The notes under the pieces are model-generated. The model ran no database searches. It was not told the DNA's origin and saw only the letters and a program-made list of their open reading frames with translations. A program made the position numbers and the translations under genes. This document shows, in pieces, positions 1-5,434 of a stretch of DNA of 5,434 bases (positions are counted from its first letter, which is position 1; every line of letters begins with the position of its first letter). This DNA comes from Eubacterium sp. (GTDB lineage Bacteria > Bacillota > Clostridia > Lachnospirales > Lachnospiraceae): the NCBI GenBank assembly GCA_024697885.1, contig JAILSA010000226.1, positions 1-5,434 on the forward strand. Reading direction: 5' to 3'.

Positions 1-2
1 AC

Positions 3-551
3 TTAAACTTCAAGACAGCCGCCAGCACAGAAACTGTCACATCCAAGACCAGCAACGACACCAAGCCTTACCTAAAGCTCAATGTCAAGAGTCTCAAGAT
101 GAAAAAGGGAACCAGCTGCAAGGGCATTAAGGCCACGGCTATGGTTAGAAACGACAAGATTAAATCCTATTCTTCCAACAAGAAAAAAGTTGTGAAGGTA
201 ACCAAGAAAGGCAAGCTCATTGCTAAGAAGTTGGGCAAGGCTACCATTACAGTAAAGACCAAAAAGGGTGCTAAGGCCAAGATTAAAATCAAGGTAATCA
301 AGGGCCAGGTCAAGACCAAGAAAATTAAATTGACCAAGAAAAAAGCCACCCTCAAGAAGGGTAAAAAGGTAAAAATTACCTACACCCTAAATCCTATTTC
401 TGCTACCCAGAAGGTGACCTTTACTTCTAAGAAACCAAAGATTGCCACCGTGACCAAGAAGGGTGTGGTTAAGGCAAGGAAAAAGGGAAAGGCCGTAATT
501 CTGGTAAAGAGCGGTAAGAAGAAAGCGAAATTTACTGTTAAGGTGAAGTAA
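3..551 (+). CDS. C-terminal part of a lysine-rich surface protein with two Big_2-like Ig domains (5' end outside window)
   Basis: The reading frame is open from the left edge to a TAA at 549-551, so 182 residues of a longer protein are seen. An ATG at 99 has no convincing ribosome binding site and lies inside a domain, so I do not take it as the start. Two tandem bacterial Ig-like (Big_2) units occupy about residues 27-98 and 103-182. Their cores align: TKKGKLIAKKLGKATITV in the first and TKKGVVKARKKGKAVILV in the second, each followed by a lysine-rich strand ending in KIKV or TVKV. The last 150 residues hold 53 lysines by hand count, one Asp and no Glu. Big_2 domains are usual in exported surface proteins, where they act as stalks or adhesion modules; what the missing N-terminal part does cannot be said. 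No LPxTG sorting signal or C-terminal membrane helix is present, so any wall retention would be by charge (inference). The next gene starts one base after the stop, suggesting an operon. Confidence 0.85.
   Translation, partial: LNFKTAASTETVTSKTSNDTKPYLKLNVKSLKMKKGTSCKGIKATAMVRNDKIKSYSSNKKKVVKVTKKGKLIAKKLGKATITVKTKKGAKAKIKIKVIKGQVKTKKIKLTKKKATLKKGKKVKITYTLNPISATQKVTFTSKKPKIATVTKKGVVKARKKGKAVILVKSGKKKAKFTVKVK
540..546 (+). promoter_or_regulatory. Ribosome binding site for the GT-C-like gene, inside the end of the upstream gene
   Basis: The sequence AAGGTGA ends six bases before the ATG at 553 and lies within the last codons of the Big_2 gene. Together with the one-base gap between stop and start (TAA G ATG), this fixes the start and points to translational coupling. 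Confidence 0.65.
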
Positions 552-552
552 G

Positions 553-1779
553 ATGAAATTTGATTTGAAGAATATAAGGGCTGTCTATGTCCTGGTTCCC
601 CTGTCCATTTTGGCTGTCCTCTGGACCATCATGGCATTTACAGGCCAGTGGCCAAATGAGGGAAATGGCTACAACTCCTATGCCCTTCAGTCCCTTTCCT
701 GGCTGCATGGAAGACTGGATTTGGGAGGCAACTACGAGTGGCTGGAGTTAGCCATCTACGGGGGCAAGTACTATGTGAGTTTTCCGCCCTTCCCATCCTT
801 TGTCCTCCTGCCCTTTGCGGCAGTTTGTGGAAGCAACACACCGGACCACTGGATTGTCCTTGTGACAACCATAATCGGTGCCATCTATGCAACCAAGTTG
901 ACGGAGACGGTAACTAGAACCAAAGAGCACACAGCCTTTTGGGTATATTTTCTCTACCTGGCCTCAGGCCTTATGTTTGTATCCCTAAACGGTTTTGTCT
1001 GGTTCATTGCCCAGAGTATGTGCTTCACCCTCTCGGTAATGTCTCTCTACTATGCAACTAAGGGAAGGGGAGGAATCTCCCTGACTCTCTGGGCCTGCGC
1101 TGTGGGTTGCCGCCCTATGGTGGCCATTTACCTGCCGCTTTTGGCCTATATACTTTGGCAGAAACTTAAGAGGGAGGACAGCCAAATCAAGCTGCTTCCT
1201 ACTATTTTGCAAAAGTTTACCTGGTACATTGGCCCTCTGGTTTTGGCCCTTACCTATATGATTTTAAATTATAAGAGGTTTGGAAGCCCTATAGAGTTTG
1301 GCCACAACTACCTGCCAGAGTTCACCAGAACACCTACAGGTCAGTTCCATGTATCCTACTTAATGGAAAATCTAAAGAATTTGTTCCGCCTGCCGCAGGT
1401 GGGCGCAGAGGGAGAGGCCCTCACCTTCTTTACCATGAATGGAATGGCCTTTTGGTTAATCACGCCACTCTTTATTACAGTGGCCATGGCTTGGATTTAC
1501 TATGTCATCAAGGGGAAAAATAAAAATTATGTCACCCTGATTATGATTCCAATCCTGGTGCTTGCCCATATCCTTTTTATTTGCTGTCACAGGACTCTGG
1601 GCGGTTGGCATTTTGGAAATCGTTATCTCTTGGATGCCCTGCCATATCTCTATTATGGTTTGCTCCTGTGGATGCCGAGAGAAGGTTGGTTTGCCAAAAT
1701 CAACCAGCCCCTTTTTTTCCTGGGATTTTCCCTCAATCTGGTGGGAACCGTGGCAACCTATAACTATTGGATTAGTTAA
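553..1779 (+). CDS. Multi-pass membrane protein, probable GT-C fold glycosyltransferase
   Basis: The protein has 408 residues and about ten hydrophobic segments, roughly at 11-30, 78-94, 100-115, 128-145, 147-168, 175-203, 222-240, 293-319, 326-347, 358-375 and 383-403. After the first helix comes an extracytoplasmic-type loop with HGRLDL at 52-57 and GGKYYVSFPPFPS at 70-82. Near the C-terminus is GGWHFGNRYLLDALPYL at 350-366. This layout (short loop after helix 1, GxYYxxFPPxP, then FGxRYLLxxLP) resembles GT-C proteins of the GT39/PMT-like type, which transfer sugars from polyprenyl-phosphate donors outside the membrane. That assignment rests on pattern memory; the catalytic acid is not certain, although D56 and E62/E65 in the first loop are candidates. 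There is no signal peptide, as expected for an integral membrane protein. It follows the Big_2 gene by one base and probably shares its transcript. It may glycosylate a surface polymer or protein, but donor and acceptor are unknown. Alanine and threonine codons favour GCC and ACC. Confidence 0.75.
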   Translation: MKFDLKNIRAVYVLVPLSILAVLWTIMAFTGQWPNEGNGYNSYALQSLSWLHGRLDLGGNYEWLELAIYGGKYYVSFPPFPSFVLLPFAAVCGSNTPDHWIVLVTTIIGAIYATKLTETVTRTKEHTAFWVYFLYLASGLMFVSLNGFVWFIAQSMCFTLSVMSLYYATKGRGGISLTLWACAVGCRPMVAIYLPLLAYILWQKLKREDSQIKLLPTILQKFTWYIGPLVLALTYMILNYKRFGSPIEFGHNYLPEFTRTPTGQFHVSYLMENLKNLFRLPQVGAEGEALTFFTMNGMAFWLITPLFITVAMAWIYYVIKGKNKNYVTLIMIPILVLAHILFICCHRTLGGWHFGNRYLLDALPYLYYGLLLWMPREGWFAKINQPLFFLGFSLNLVGTVATYNYWIS

Positions 1780-1825
1780 GGATGCGAAGGAATTTGGCAT
1801 TTTTCACAGAAGGGGCCAAGGAATG

Positions 1826-1878
1826 AAATGAAAAATTATTAAAATCTACTTGATAATATGGGAAATAGCCGATACAAT
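1826..1878 (+). promoter_or_regulatory. Sigma-A promoter with A/T-rich upstream element for the arabinanase gene
   Basis: TTGATA at 1850-1855 and TACAAT at 1873-1878 are separated by 17 bases, each one mismatch from the consensus -35 and -10. The stretch 1826-1847, immediately upstream of the -35, is almost entirely A and T and resembles an UP element. Transcription would start near 1884-1887, leaving a leader of about 20 bases that contains the GGAGG ribosome binding site. No clear operator palindrome for an arabinose regulator is visible. The TTG of the -35 is also the first codon of a longer in-frame reading, which is a further reason to reject that start. Confidence 0.75.
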
Positions 1879-1894
1879 GTATGATAGAAAAAAC

Positions 1895-1899
1895 GGAGG
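1895..1899 (+). promoter_or_regulatory. Ribosome binding site that sets the arabinanase start at 1907
   Basis: GGAGG lies 7 bases before the ATG at 1907, the normal spacing. An in-frame ATG at 1901 is only one base away and is too close. Upstream in-frame starts would place the promoter inside the coding sequence. Confidence 0.85.
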
Positions 1900-1906
1900 T
1901 ATGAAA

Positions 1907-4138
1907 ATGAAAAAACTCAACAAAATCATGTCTGTTGTGTTAGCTTTGGCTTTGGTTTTCACCATGCTGCCAAATTATGTAAAAGCTGATGCGGCGACGA
2001 AGAAATTCAATTATGGACCGGTTCACGATCCATCGATTGTAACTGCATACTACGAGGATGAAACTTATACAAGTGAGACAAAACTTTATCCAGAGCAGAA
2101 TGCAGACAAGACAAGAAAGAAAATGTATTTTATCTTTGGCTCTCACATGACGTTTACATATTCTTTTGACTTGAAGAACTGGACAACGTTCAAAAACAAT
2201 ATTTGCTCTGATTACGCGAGTATTTTTGCAGAAGAGACTAAGTGGGGAGGAACAGGTTCAAAATCTGCATCCTACTGGAATATTTCTGGTTCTCTTTGGG
2301 CTCCAGATGTTATTTGGAATCCAGACTATGTAAATGATGATAACACTAAGGGTGCATGGATGATGTACATGACCATCGCCGGTGTTAACCGTAACTCTGT
2401 AATTACTCTTTTGACAGCGACTGATTTGAATGGTAACTGGACAAGAAGAGGAGCCGTTGTATATTCTGGTTTTGACAACGGAACCTATGACTACAAGATG
2501 ACAGATTACCAGGCAGTAACAGGAGATACAGAGCTTAACGAACGTTATTATGGCGATACGTTGACGGTCGAGAATGCAAAAGCAGAGGATAACTACTCTG
2601 ATCGAACTTATTGCGCACATGCAATCGATCCTAATATCAAATATGATAATGGTGAGTATTGGATGGCATACGGTTCTTGGGACGGCGGAATCTATCTTCT
2701 GAAGATAGATTCTGAGACTGGTCTCAGAGATACTAGTCGCACCTATGAATATAAGGCAAATGCTTCTGACCCATATATGGGTATTAAGATTGCCGGCGGT
2801 AGTTTCCTGAACTGTGGTGGCGAGGCTCCATATATTCAGAAAATAGGAGACAAGTACTATCTTTTCATTACCTATGAGGGATTGGAAGCTGACGGCGGTT
2901 ACAACATGAGATATTACACATCAGATTCTCTTACCGGTCCATACAAGGATCAGAGTGGCGACGATGCCAGACTTGCATCAGCAGCTCTTTCCTCTGCTTA
3001 TACTAAGTCCACAGGAAAGGGATCCTTCAGCCTTCAGAGTACATATTGGAAGGGCGGAGTCGGAAGTAAGGTAATGAGCTATTATCAGTGGGATCACATG
3101 GATTATGGTTTCCTGGCTCAGGGACATAACTCCGTACTTACAGATGATGACGGCAAAATGTATATTGCATACCACTCAAGATTTACAAATAGCTGGGGAT
3201 TCACAGATCGTATCCATCAGATTTTCGTGGCAAAGAACGGTGCTCTTGTAGCAGCTCCATTCCAGTATGACGACGAGACTCTGGAGACCAAGGCATATGA
3301 TGCAGAGAAGGTAGCAGGAAGCTATCAGATTCTCTCCCATGTAAAAGTAGATGCTACCACCAAAGAGTGTGTAACAGAAAAGACCATGACACTGAACCTG
3401 GACGGAACTGTAACAGGTGAGTATACAGGAACCTGGTCTCAGGCTACAGACGGACCATATGTAACCTTGAAGATTACGGGTACAGATACTAGTCAGACTC
3501 AGACAAGTAGCGAGTACACATATCAGGGAGTCTTCCTTGCACAGAACAAGGAGGAGACCGATGAGAATGTTATGACTTTGACTGTTATGGGTAACAATGA
3601 TGTGTCTATCTGGGGTTACAAGACCAAGGATGCTGACCCAATTCAGGCAACAGCAGCACCTACAGCAACAGCAACAGCAACAGCGACAACAGACTCCAGC
3701 GAGAGTGCAGCAGTAGCAGTAGGAGAGACCTACACAGTAGGCAAGGCAAAATACGAAGTAACATCTTCTTCTAAGGTAGTATTGAAGAAGGCTAAGAATA
3801 AGAAGGTAACTTCTGTTACAATTCCATCTACAGTAAAGGTAAATGGAAAATCTCTTAAGGTTACAGCTATTGCCAACAAGGCATTTGCAAATTGCAAGAA
3901 GTTGAAGAAGGTTGTCATCGGTGCCAATGTAACTAAGATTGGTTCAAAGGCATTCTACAACTGCAAGAAGTTGAAGAAGATTATTGTTAAGAGCAAGAAG
4001 ATTACCAAGGTTGGCTCAAATGCCTTCAAGGGAATCCACAAAAAAGCAGTAATCAAGGTTCCTTCCGCTAAGCTCAAGGCTTACAAGAAGAAATTTGCCA
4101 AGAAGGGACAGAAGTCTACAGTTAAAATTAAGAAATAA
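1907..4138 (+). CDS. Secreted GH43 endo-alpha-1,5-L-arabinanase with C-terminal lysine-rich LRR tail
   Basis: This 743-residue exported enzyme probably cleaves alpha-1,5-linked arabinan, the side chains of pectin. Residues 1-29 form a signal peptide (MKKLNK, a hydrophobic core, cleavage near ADA-A). The five-bladed GH43 catalytic domain spans about 35-455. The expected triad is visible: general base D41 in VHDPS, pKa-tuning D241 in HAIDPN and general acid E306 in GGEAPY. WAPDV at 131-135 and GHNSV with H407, the usual metal-site histidine of arabinanases, are also present. Residues 467-575 (AGSYQILSH to VSIWGYK) match the beta-rich C-terminal domain common in this enzyme type. A Pro/Thr-Ala linker (about 580-600) leads to a BspA-like LRR_5 domain (about 605-743) with 41 lysines in its last 134 residues and only one acidic residue. 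There is no sortase signal, dockerin or S-layer domain, so the tail probably retains or docks the enzyme (inference). The gene has its own promoter and terminator and favours GCA, ACA and CCA, unlike its neighbours. The exact GH43 subfamily and substrate remain uncertain. Confidence 0.93.
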   Translation: MKKLNKIMSVVLALALVFTMLPNYVKADAATKKFNYGPVHDPSIVTAYYEDETYTSETKLYPEQNADKTRKKMYFIFGSHMTFTYSFDLKNWTTFKNNICSDYASIFAEETKWGGTGSKSASYWNISGSLWAPDVIWNPDYVNDDNTKGAWMMYMTIAGVNRNSVITLLTATDLNGNWTRRGAVVYSGFDNGTYDYKMTDYQAVTGDTELNERYYGDTLTVENAKAEDNYSDRTYCAHAIDPNIKYDNGEYWMAYGSWDGGIYLLKIDSETGLRDTSRTYEYKANASDPYMGIKIAGGSFLNCGGEAPYIQKIGDKYYLFITYEGLEADGGYNMRYYTSDSLTGPYKDQSGDDARLASAALSSAYTKSTGKGSFSLQSTYWKGGVGSKVMSYYQWDHMDYGFLAQGHNSVLTDDDGKMYIAYHSRFTNSWGFTDRIHQIFVAKNGALVAAPFQYDDETLETKAYDAEKVAGSYQILSHVKVDATTKECVTEKTMTLNLDGTVTGEYTGTWSQATDGPYVTLKITGTDTSQTQTSSEYTYQGVFLAQNKEETDENVMTLTVMGNNDVSIWGYKTKDADPIQATAAPTATATATATTDSSESAAVAVGETYTVGKAKYEVTSSSKVVLKKAKNKKVTSVTIPSTVKVNGKSLKVTAIANKAFANCKKLKKVVIGANVTKIGSKAFYNCKKLKKIIVKSKKITKVGSNAFKGIHKKAVIKVPSAKLKAYKKKFAKKGQKSTVKIKK
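3662..3688 (+). repeat. Hexanucleotide repeat (ACAGCA) coding for a Thr-Ala linker
   Basis: Three exact ACAGCA units, then ACAGCG and a partial ACA, encode the run TATATATAT between the GH43 C-terminal domain and the leucine-rich-repeat tail. The six-base unit keeps the frame, so slippage would only change linker length. Such Pro/Thr/Ala-rich linkers are typical of modular exported polysaccharide-degrading enzymes. Confidence 0.85.
3860..4045 (+). repeat. BspA-type leucine-rich repeats (LRR_5) in the arabinanase tail
   Basis: Three repeats begin at residues 652 (VTAIANKAFANCKKLKK), 675 (VTKIGSKAFYNCKKLKK) and 699 (ITKVGSNAFKGIHKK), spaced 23 and 24 residues apart. At DNA level an 18-base block (TGCAAGAAGTTGAAGAAG) recurs exactly at 3893-3910 and 3962-3979, 69 bases apart, which indicates fairly recent or conserved internal duplication. 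LRR_5/BspA repeats are known from surface proteins and often mediate binding. Confidence 0.85.
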
Positions 4139-4167
4139 TTCGACTTGTTGACAAGACTAAAATATTT

Positions 4168-4200
4168 GGGGGGACGCAACTTAGTTGGGTCCCCTTTTAT
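4168..4200 (+). terminator. Rho-independent terminator after the arabinanase gene
   Basis: A hairpin pairs 4170-4180 with 4184-4194: ten base pairs with one internal G-G mismatch (4176 with 4188) and a TTA loop, starting with four G-C pairs at the base. It is followed by TTTTAT at 4195-4200. It lies 30 bases after the stop at 4138 and ends the arabinanase transcript. It also shows that the long upstream reading of the next gene, which would run through the hairpin, is not the true start. Confidence 0.9.
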
Positions 4201-4203
4201 AAT
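4198..4203 (+). promoter_or_regulatory. Possible -10 box (TATAAT) for the phosphodiester glycosidase gene
   Basis: A perfect TATAAT overlaps the end of the terminator T-tract, 28 bases before the ATG at 4232. At 16-18 bases upstream, where a -35 should be, lies the hairpin loop region with no good match (ACGCAAC), and there is no TGn extension. A perfect TTGACA at 4148-4153 is far too distant to pair with it. It may therefore be a weak or activator-dependent promoter, or chance. Confidence 0.3.
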
Positions 4204-4221
4204 TCATAACGAGAAGCGTGT

Positions 4222-4225
4222 GAGG
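4222..4225 (+). promoter_or_regulatory. Ribosome binding site that sets the phosphodiester glycosidase start at 4232
   Basis: GAGG followed by AAAAGA stands 6 bases before the ATG at 4232. This choice gives a protein starting MKKRYPYLW followed by a membrane helix. The in-frame extension upstream would translate the terminator hairpin and has no ribosome binding site. Confidence 0.75.
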
Positions 4226-4231
4226 AAAAGA

Positions 4232-5134
4232 ATGAAGAAGAGATATCCCTATTTATGGGCGGTGATTTATGGTTTTATCCTGTCGGCCTACACGGTCTGG
4301 ATGATGCTAGACACCTTTGTCATTGAAAAAAATGTGGTGGTTCTTGAAGAAGTGGCTCCGGCCAGTACCCCATTGCCCACCAAGGAATCAGAGTCGGGAG
4401 TCCAGGCATCGGACCACTCCTATACCAGCGGCTCCATCCAAATCGACATCAGCCAGGACCGGGTCAATGACACCAATATATTTGTAGCCGATGTAAAAAT
4501 CGACAACATTTCCCGTCTGCGGGCGGGATTAGCCGATGGAAAGCTGGGGAGAAATGTCAAGGCCCCTACCTCTCAAATCGCAGAGGAGAACAAGGCCATC
4601 CTGGCCATTAACGGAGATTTTTACGGCTATCGCGATGACGGCTATGTTATGAGAAATGGCTACCTCTACCGAGATGTGCCAAGGACCAGCAATGTGGCAG
4701 ACGATCTGGCCATTTTGAAGGACGGGTCCTTCCTCCTCTTTGACGAAAAATTTACCACTGCTAGCCAGATTGCCAACAAGGGGGCCCTTCAGATTTTTTC
4801 CTTTGGTCCAATTCTTATTGAGGACGGCAAGATTATAGAAGAGGAAAACACCAGCAGAAGGCACTTTATGAGCAGTCCCCGCACAGCCATTGGCCTTTTA
4901 GAACCTCTCCACTACCTCTTTGTGGTTTCCGAGGGAAGGAGCTACGAGAGCCGGGGAATCAAAATGTGGGAGATGGCAGAGTACCTCATGGAAAAAGGTT
5001 GTAAGCAGGCCTACAATTTGGACGGAGGCGGTTCTACCACCATGTGGTTTAACGGCCAGTTAGTCAACAAGCCTACAGACGGAAGGATGGATGGAGAGAG
5101 AAAGGTGAGTGATATCATTTATGTCGGAGAATAG
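4232..5134 (+). CDS. Membrane-anchored phosphodiester glycosidase family protein (NAGPA domain)
   Basis: The protein has 300 residues. A basic start (MKKRYPYLW) and one hydrophobic segment at about 7-27 suggest an uncleaved N-terminal anchor with the rest outside the cell. A Pro/Ser/Thr/Glu-rich linker (about 41-62) follows. Residues 80-300 form the NAGPA domain (related to the mammalian enzyme that uncovers mannose-6-phosphate by hydrolysing GlcNAc-1-phosphodiesters). The family landmarks are all present: AINGDFYG at 125-132, SPRTAIG at 215-221 and NLDGGGSTTMW at 262-272, with the C-terminal strand VSDIIYVGE. Length is normal for bacterial members, so it looks intact. In bacteria such proteins are associated with exopolysaccharide or wall-glycan loci; the natural substrate here is unknown, but a sugar-phosphodiester in a surface polymer is likely (inference). 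The gene starts 93 bases after the arabinanase, beyond its terminator, and overlaps the next gene by 14 bases. Codon use (ACC, GCC) resembles the GT-C gene rather than the arabinanase. Confidence 0.93.
   Translation: MKKRYPYLWAVIYGFILSAYTVWMMLDTFVIEKNVVVLEEVAPASTPLPTKESESGVQASDHSYTSGSIQIDISQDRVNDTNIFVADVKIDNISRLRAGLADGKLGRNVKAPTSQIAEENKAILAINGDFYGYRDDGYVMRNGYLYRDVPRTSNVADDLAILKDGSFLLFDEKFTTASQIANKGALQIFSFGPILIEDGKIIEEENTSRRHFMSSPRTAIGLLEPLHYLFVVSEGRSYESRGIKMWEMAEYLMEKGCKQAYNLDGGGSTTMWFNGQLVNKPTDGRMDGERKVSDIIYVGE
5103..5109 (+). promoter_or_regulatory. Likely ribosome binding site for the overlapping membrane protein gene
   Basis: AGGTGAG lies 11 bases before the ATG at 5121, slightly farther than ideal. 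Because the start lies inside the end of the glycosidase gene, translation is probably helped by ribosomes finishing that gene. Confidence 0.5.
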
Positions 5135-5434
5135 AGAGAGAAGTAAGTCCCTGAAAAATGCCTGGAGGATTTATGCAGGCGCCAGCATCTTTTGCCTGGT
5201 CTTTTTCCTGATTTACAATTATTTTGCCCACGATGAGTACTCCCCTTACATGACATTTTTGTTTGCCTGGCCTTTGGTTCTTGGCTTCCTTCCCAGCCTG
5301 ATTTTGTGGCTGCGAGGATGTCCGGCGCCCAATCGCCTGTCCATCAACATCTACAATGCCGGGGTGGCCACCCTGACTATGGGGTCCGCCGCCAAGGGTG
5401 CCCTAGAGATTGCCGGGGCCGCCTCACCCTACCA
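5121..5434 (+). CDS. Small multi-pass membrane protein of unknown function (3' end outside window)
   Basis: An open frame runs from the ATG at 5121 to the right edge, giving the first 104 residues. It starts inside the final codons of the glycosidase gene, overlapping it by 14 bases in another frame. After a polar, basic start (MSENRERSKSLKNAWR) come three hydrophobic segments at about 17-33, 43-64 and 75-98, with LRGCPAPNR as a short loop between the second and third. The segment NAGVATLTMGSAAKGALEIAG at 79-99 is rich in small residues, suggesting close helix packing. I do not recognise a catalytic motif and would call it a hypothetical integral membrane protein. The tight overlap suggests a shared transcript, and possibly a shared job, with the phosphodiester glycosidase. 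Codon use (GCC-rich) is like that gene. Confidence 0.75.
   Translation, partial: MSENRERSKSLKNAWRIYAGASIFCLVFFLIYNYFAHDEYSPYMTFLFAWPLVLGFLPSLILWLRGCPAPNRLSINIYNAGVATLTMGSAAKGALEIAGAASPY

Noticed and set aside
1456..1800. Open frame of 114 codons on the minus strand
   Set aside because: It lies opposite the GT-C-like gene, shows no recognisable motif, and reads as the complement of a hydrophobic coding region.
1793..1820. Possible hairpin (TTGGC with GCCAA) after the GT-C-like gene as a terminator
   Set aside because: The stem has only five pairs plus a wobble, the loop is 16 bases and no T-tract follows.
1562..1831. Open frame of 89 codons on the + strand overlapping the end of the GT-C-like gene
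   Set aside because: It is in a different frame from the GT-C-like protein, whose C-terminal motif is well formed there, and its own product resembles no family.
1823..1842. Tiny open frames (MK and MKNY) after an AAGGA-like site, possibly the remnant of a gene start
   Set aside because: They are too short to support a gene or a leader peptide, and no homology to the downstream genes can be seen.
1835..1857. A/T inverted repeat ATTAT...ATAAT around the -35 box as an operator
   Set aside because: Five-base A/T arms are expected by chance in such an A/T-rich stretch.
1850..1906. A longer arabinanase reading starting at TTG 1850
   Set aside because: Its first codon is part of the -35 box, it has no ribosome binding site, and it would put a polar stretch before the signal peptide. 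GGAGG fits ATG 1907.
2258..2620. Open frame of 120 codons on the minus strand
   Set aside because: It lies wholly inside the catalytic domain of the arabinanase and has no family features.
4145..4231. An N-terminal extension of the phosphodiester glycosidase from TTG 4145
   Set aside because: It would be translated across the rho-independent terminator hairpin. The ATG at 4232 has a ribosome binding site and starts a typical membrane anchor.
1780..4231. Direct repeats or insertion-sequence ends flanking the arabinanase unit
   Set aside because: Comparing both edges shows only short common strings such as GAATGAA, not convincing target duplications. No transposase or integrase is present.
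4529..4864. Open frame of 111 codons on the minus strand
   Set aside because: It lies wholly opposite the NAGPA domain, whose motifs are unambiguous on the + strand.

Overview
The window looks like a Gram-positive Firmicutes chromosome, most likely a gut or rumen member of the Lachnospiraceae (Butyrivibrio/Roseburia-like). This is inferred from strong GGAGG-type ribosome binding sites, a Gram-positive signal peptide, lysine-rich surface modules (Big_2 and BspA-type leucine-rich repeats) and an exported arabinan-degrading enzyme. All five supported genes are on the + strand. No RNA gene, CRISPR array, transposase or integrase is visible, and no gene-free stretch exceeds 130 bases.

Layout. (1) Bases 3-551 are the 3' end of a gene cut by the left edge; it encodes two tandem, extremely lysine-rich Big_2-like domains. 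(2) One base later, 553-1779 encodes a multi-pass membrane protein resembling the GT-C glycosyltransferases. (3) A 127-base gap carries a well-formed sigma-A promoter (TTGATA, 17 bases, TACAAT) with an A/T-rich upstream stretch. (4) Bases 1907-4138 encode a secreted family 43 glycoside hydrolase, probably an endo-alpha-1,5-L-arabinanase, with a beta-rich C-terminal domain, a Thr-Ala linker and a lysine-rich leucine-rich-repeat tail. (5) A rho-independent terminator at 4168-4200 follows it. (6) Bases 4232-5134 encode a membrane-anchored phosphodiester glycosidase (NAGPA domain). (7) Overlapping its end by 14 bases, 5121 to the right edge is the start of a small multi-pass membrane protein of unknown function.

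How the parts fit. The flanking genes (Big_2 protein, GT-C-like protein, NAGPA protein, small membrane protein) are tightly packed pairs whose predicted roles suit synthesis or trimming of a cell-surface glycan, and they favour GCC and ACC codons. The arabinanase has its own promoter and terminator and favours GCA, ACA and CCA. It looks like an independently expressed monocistronic unit set between two halves of a surface-glycan locus, either because it is highly expressed or because it arrived separately. Its basic tail and the basic Big_2 domains could both hold proteins to an anionic wall polymer; this is inference.

Nothing here amounts to a clearly new system. The points most worth a second look are the shared lysine-rich surface-retention style, the self-contained arabinanase unit, and the terminator whose T-tract runs directly into a TATAAT box.
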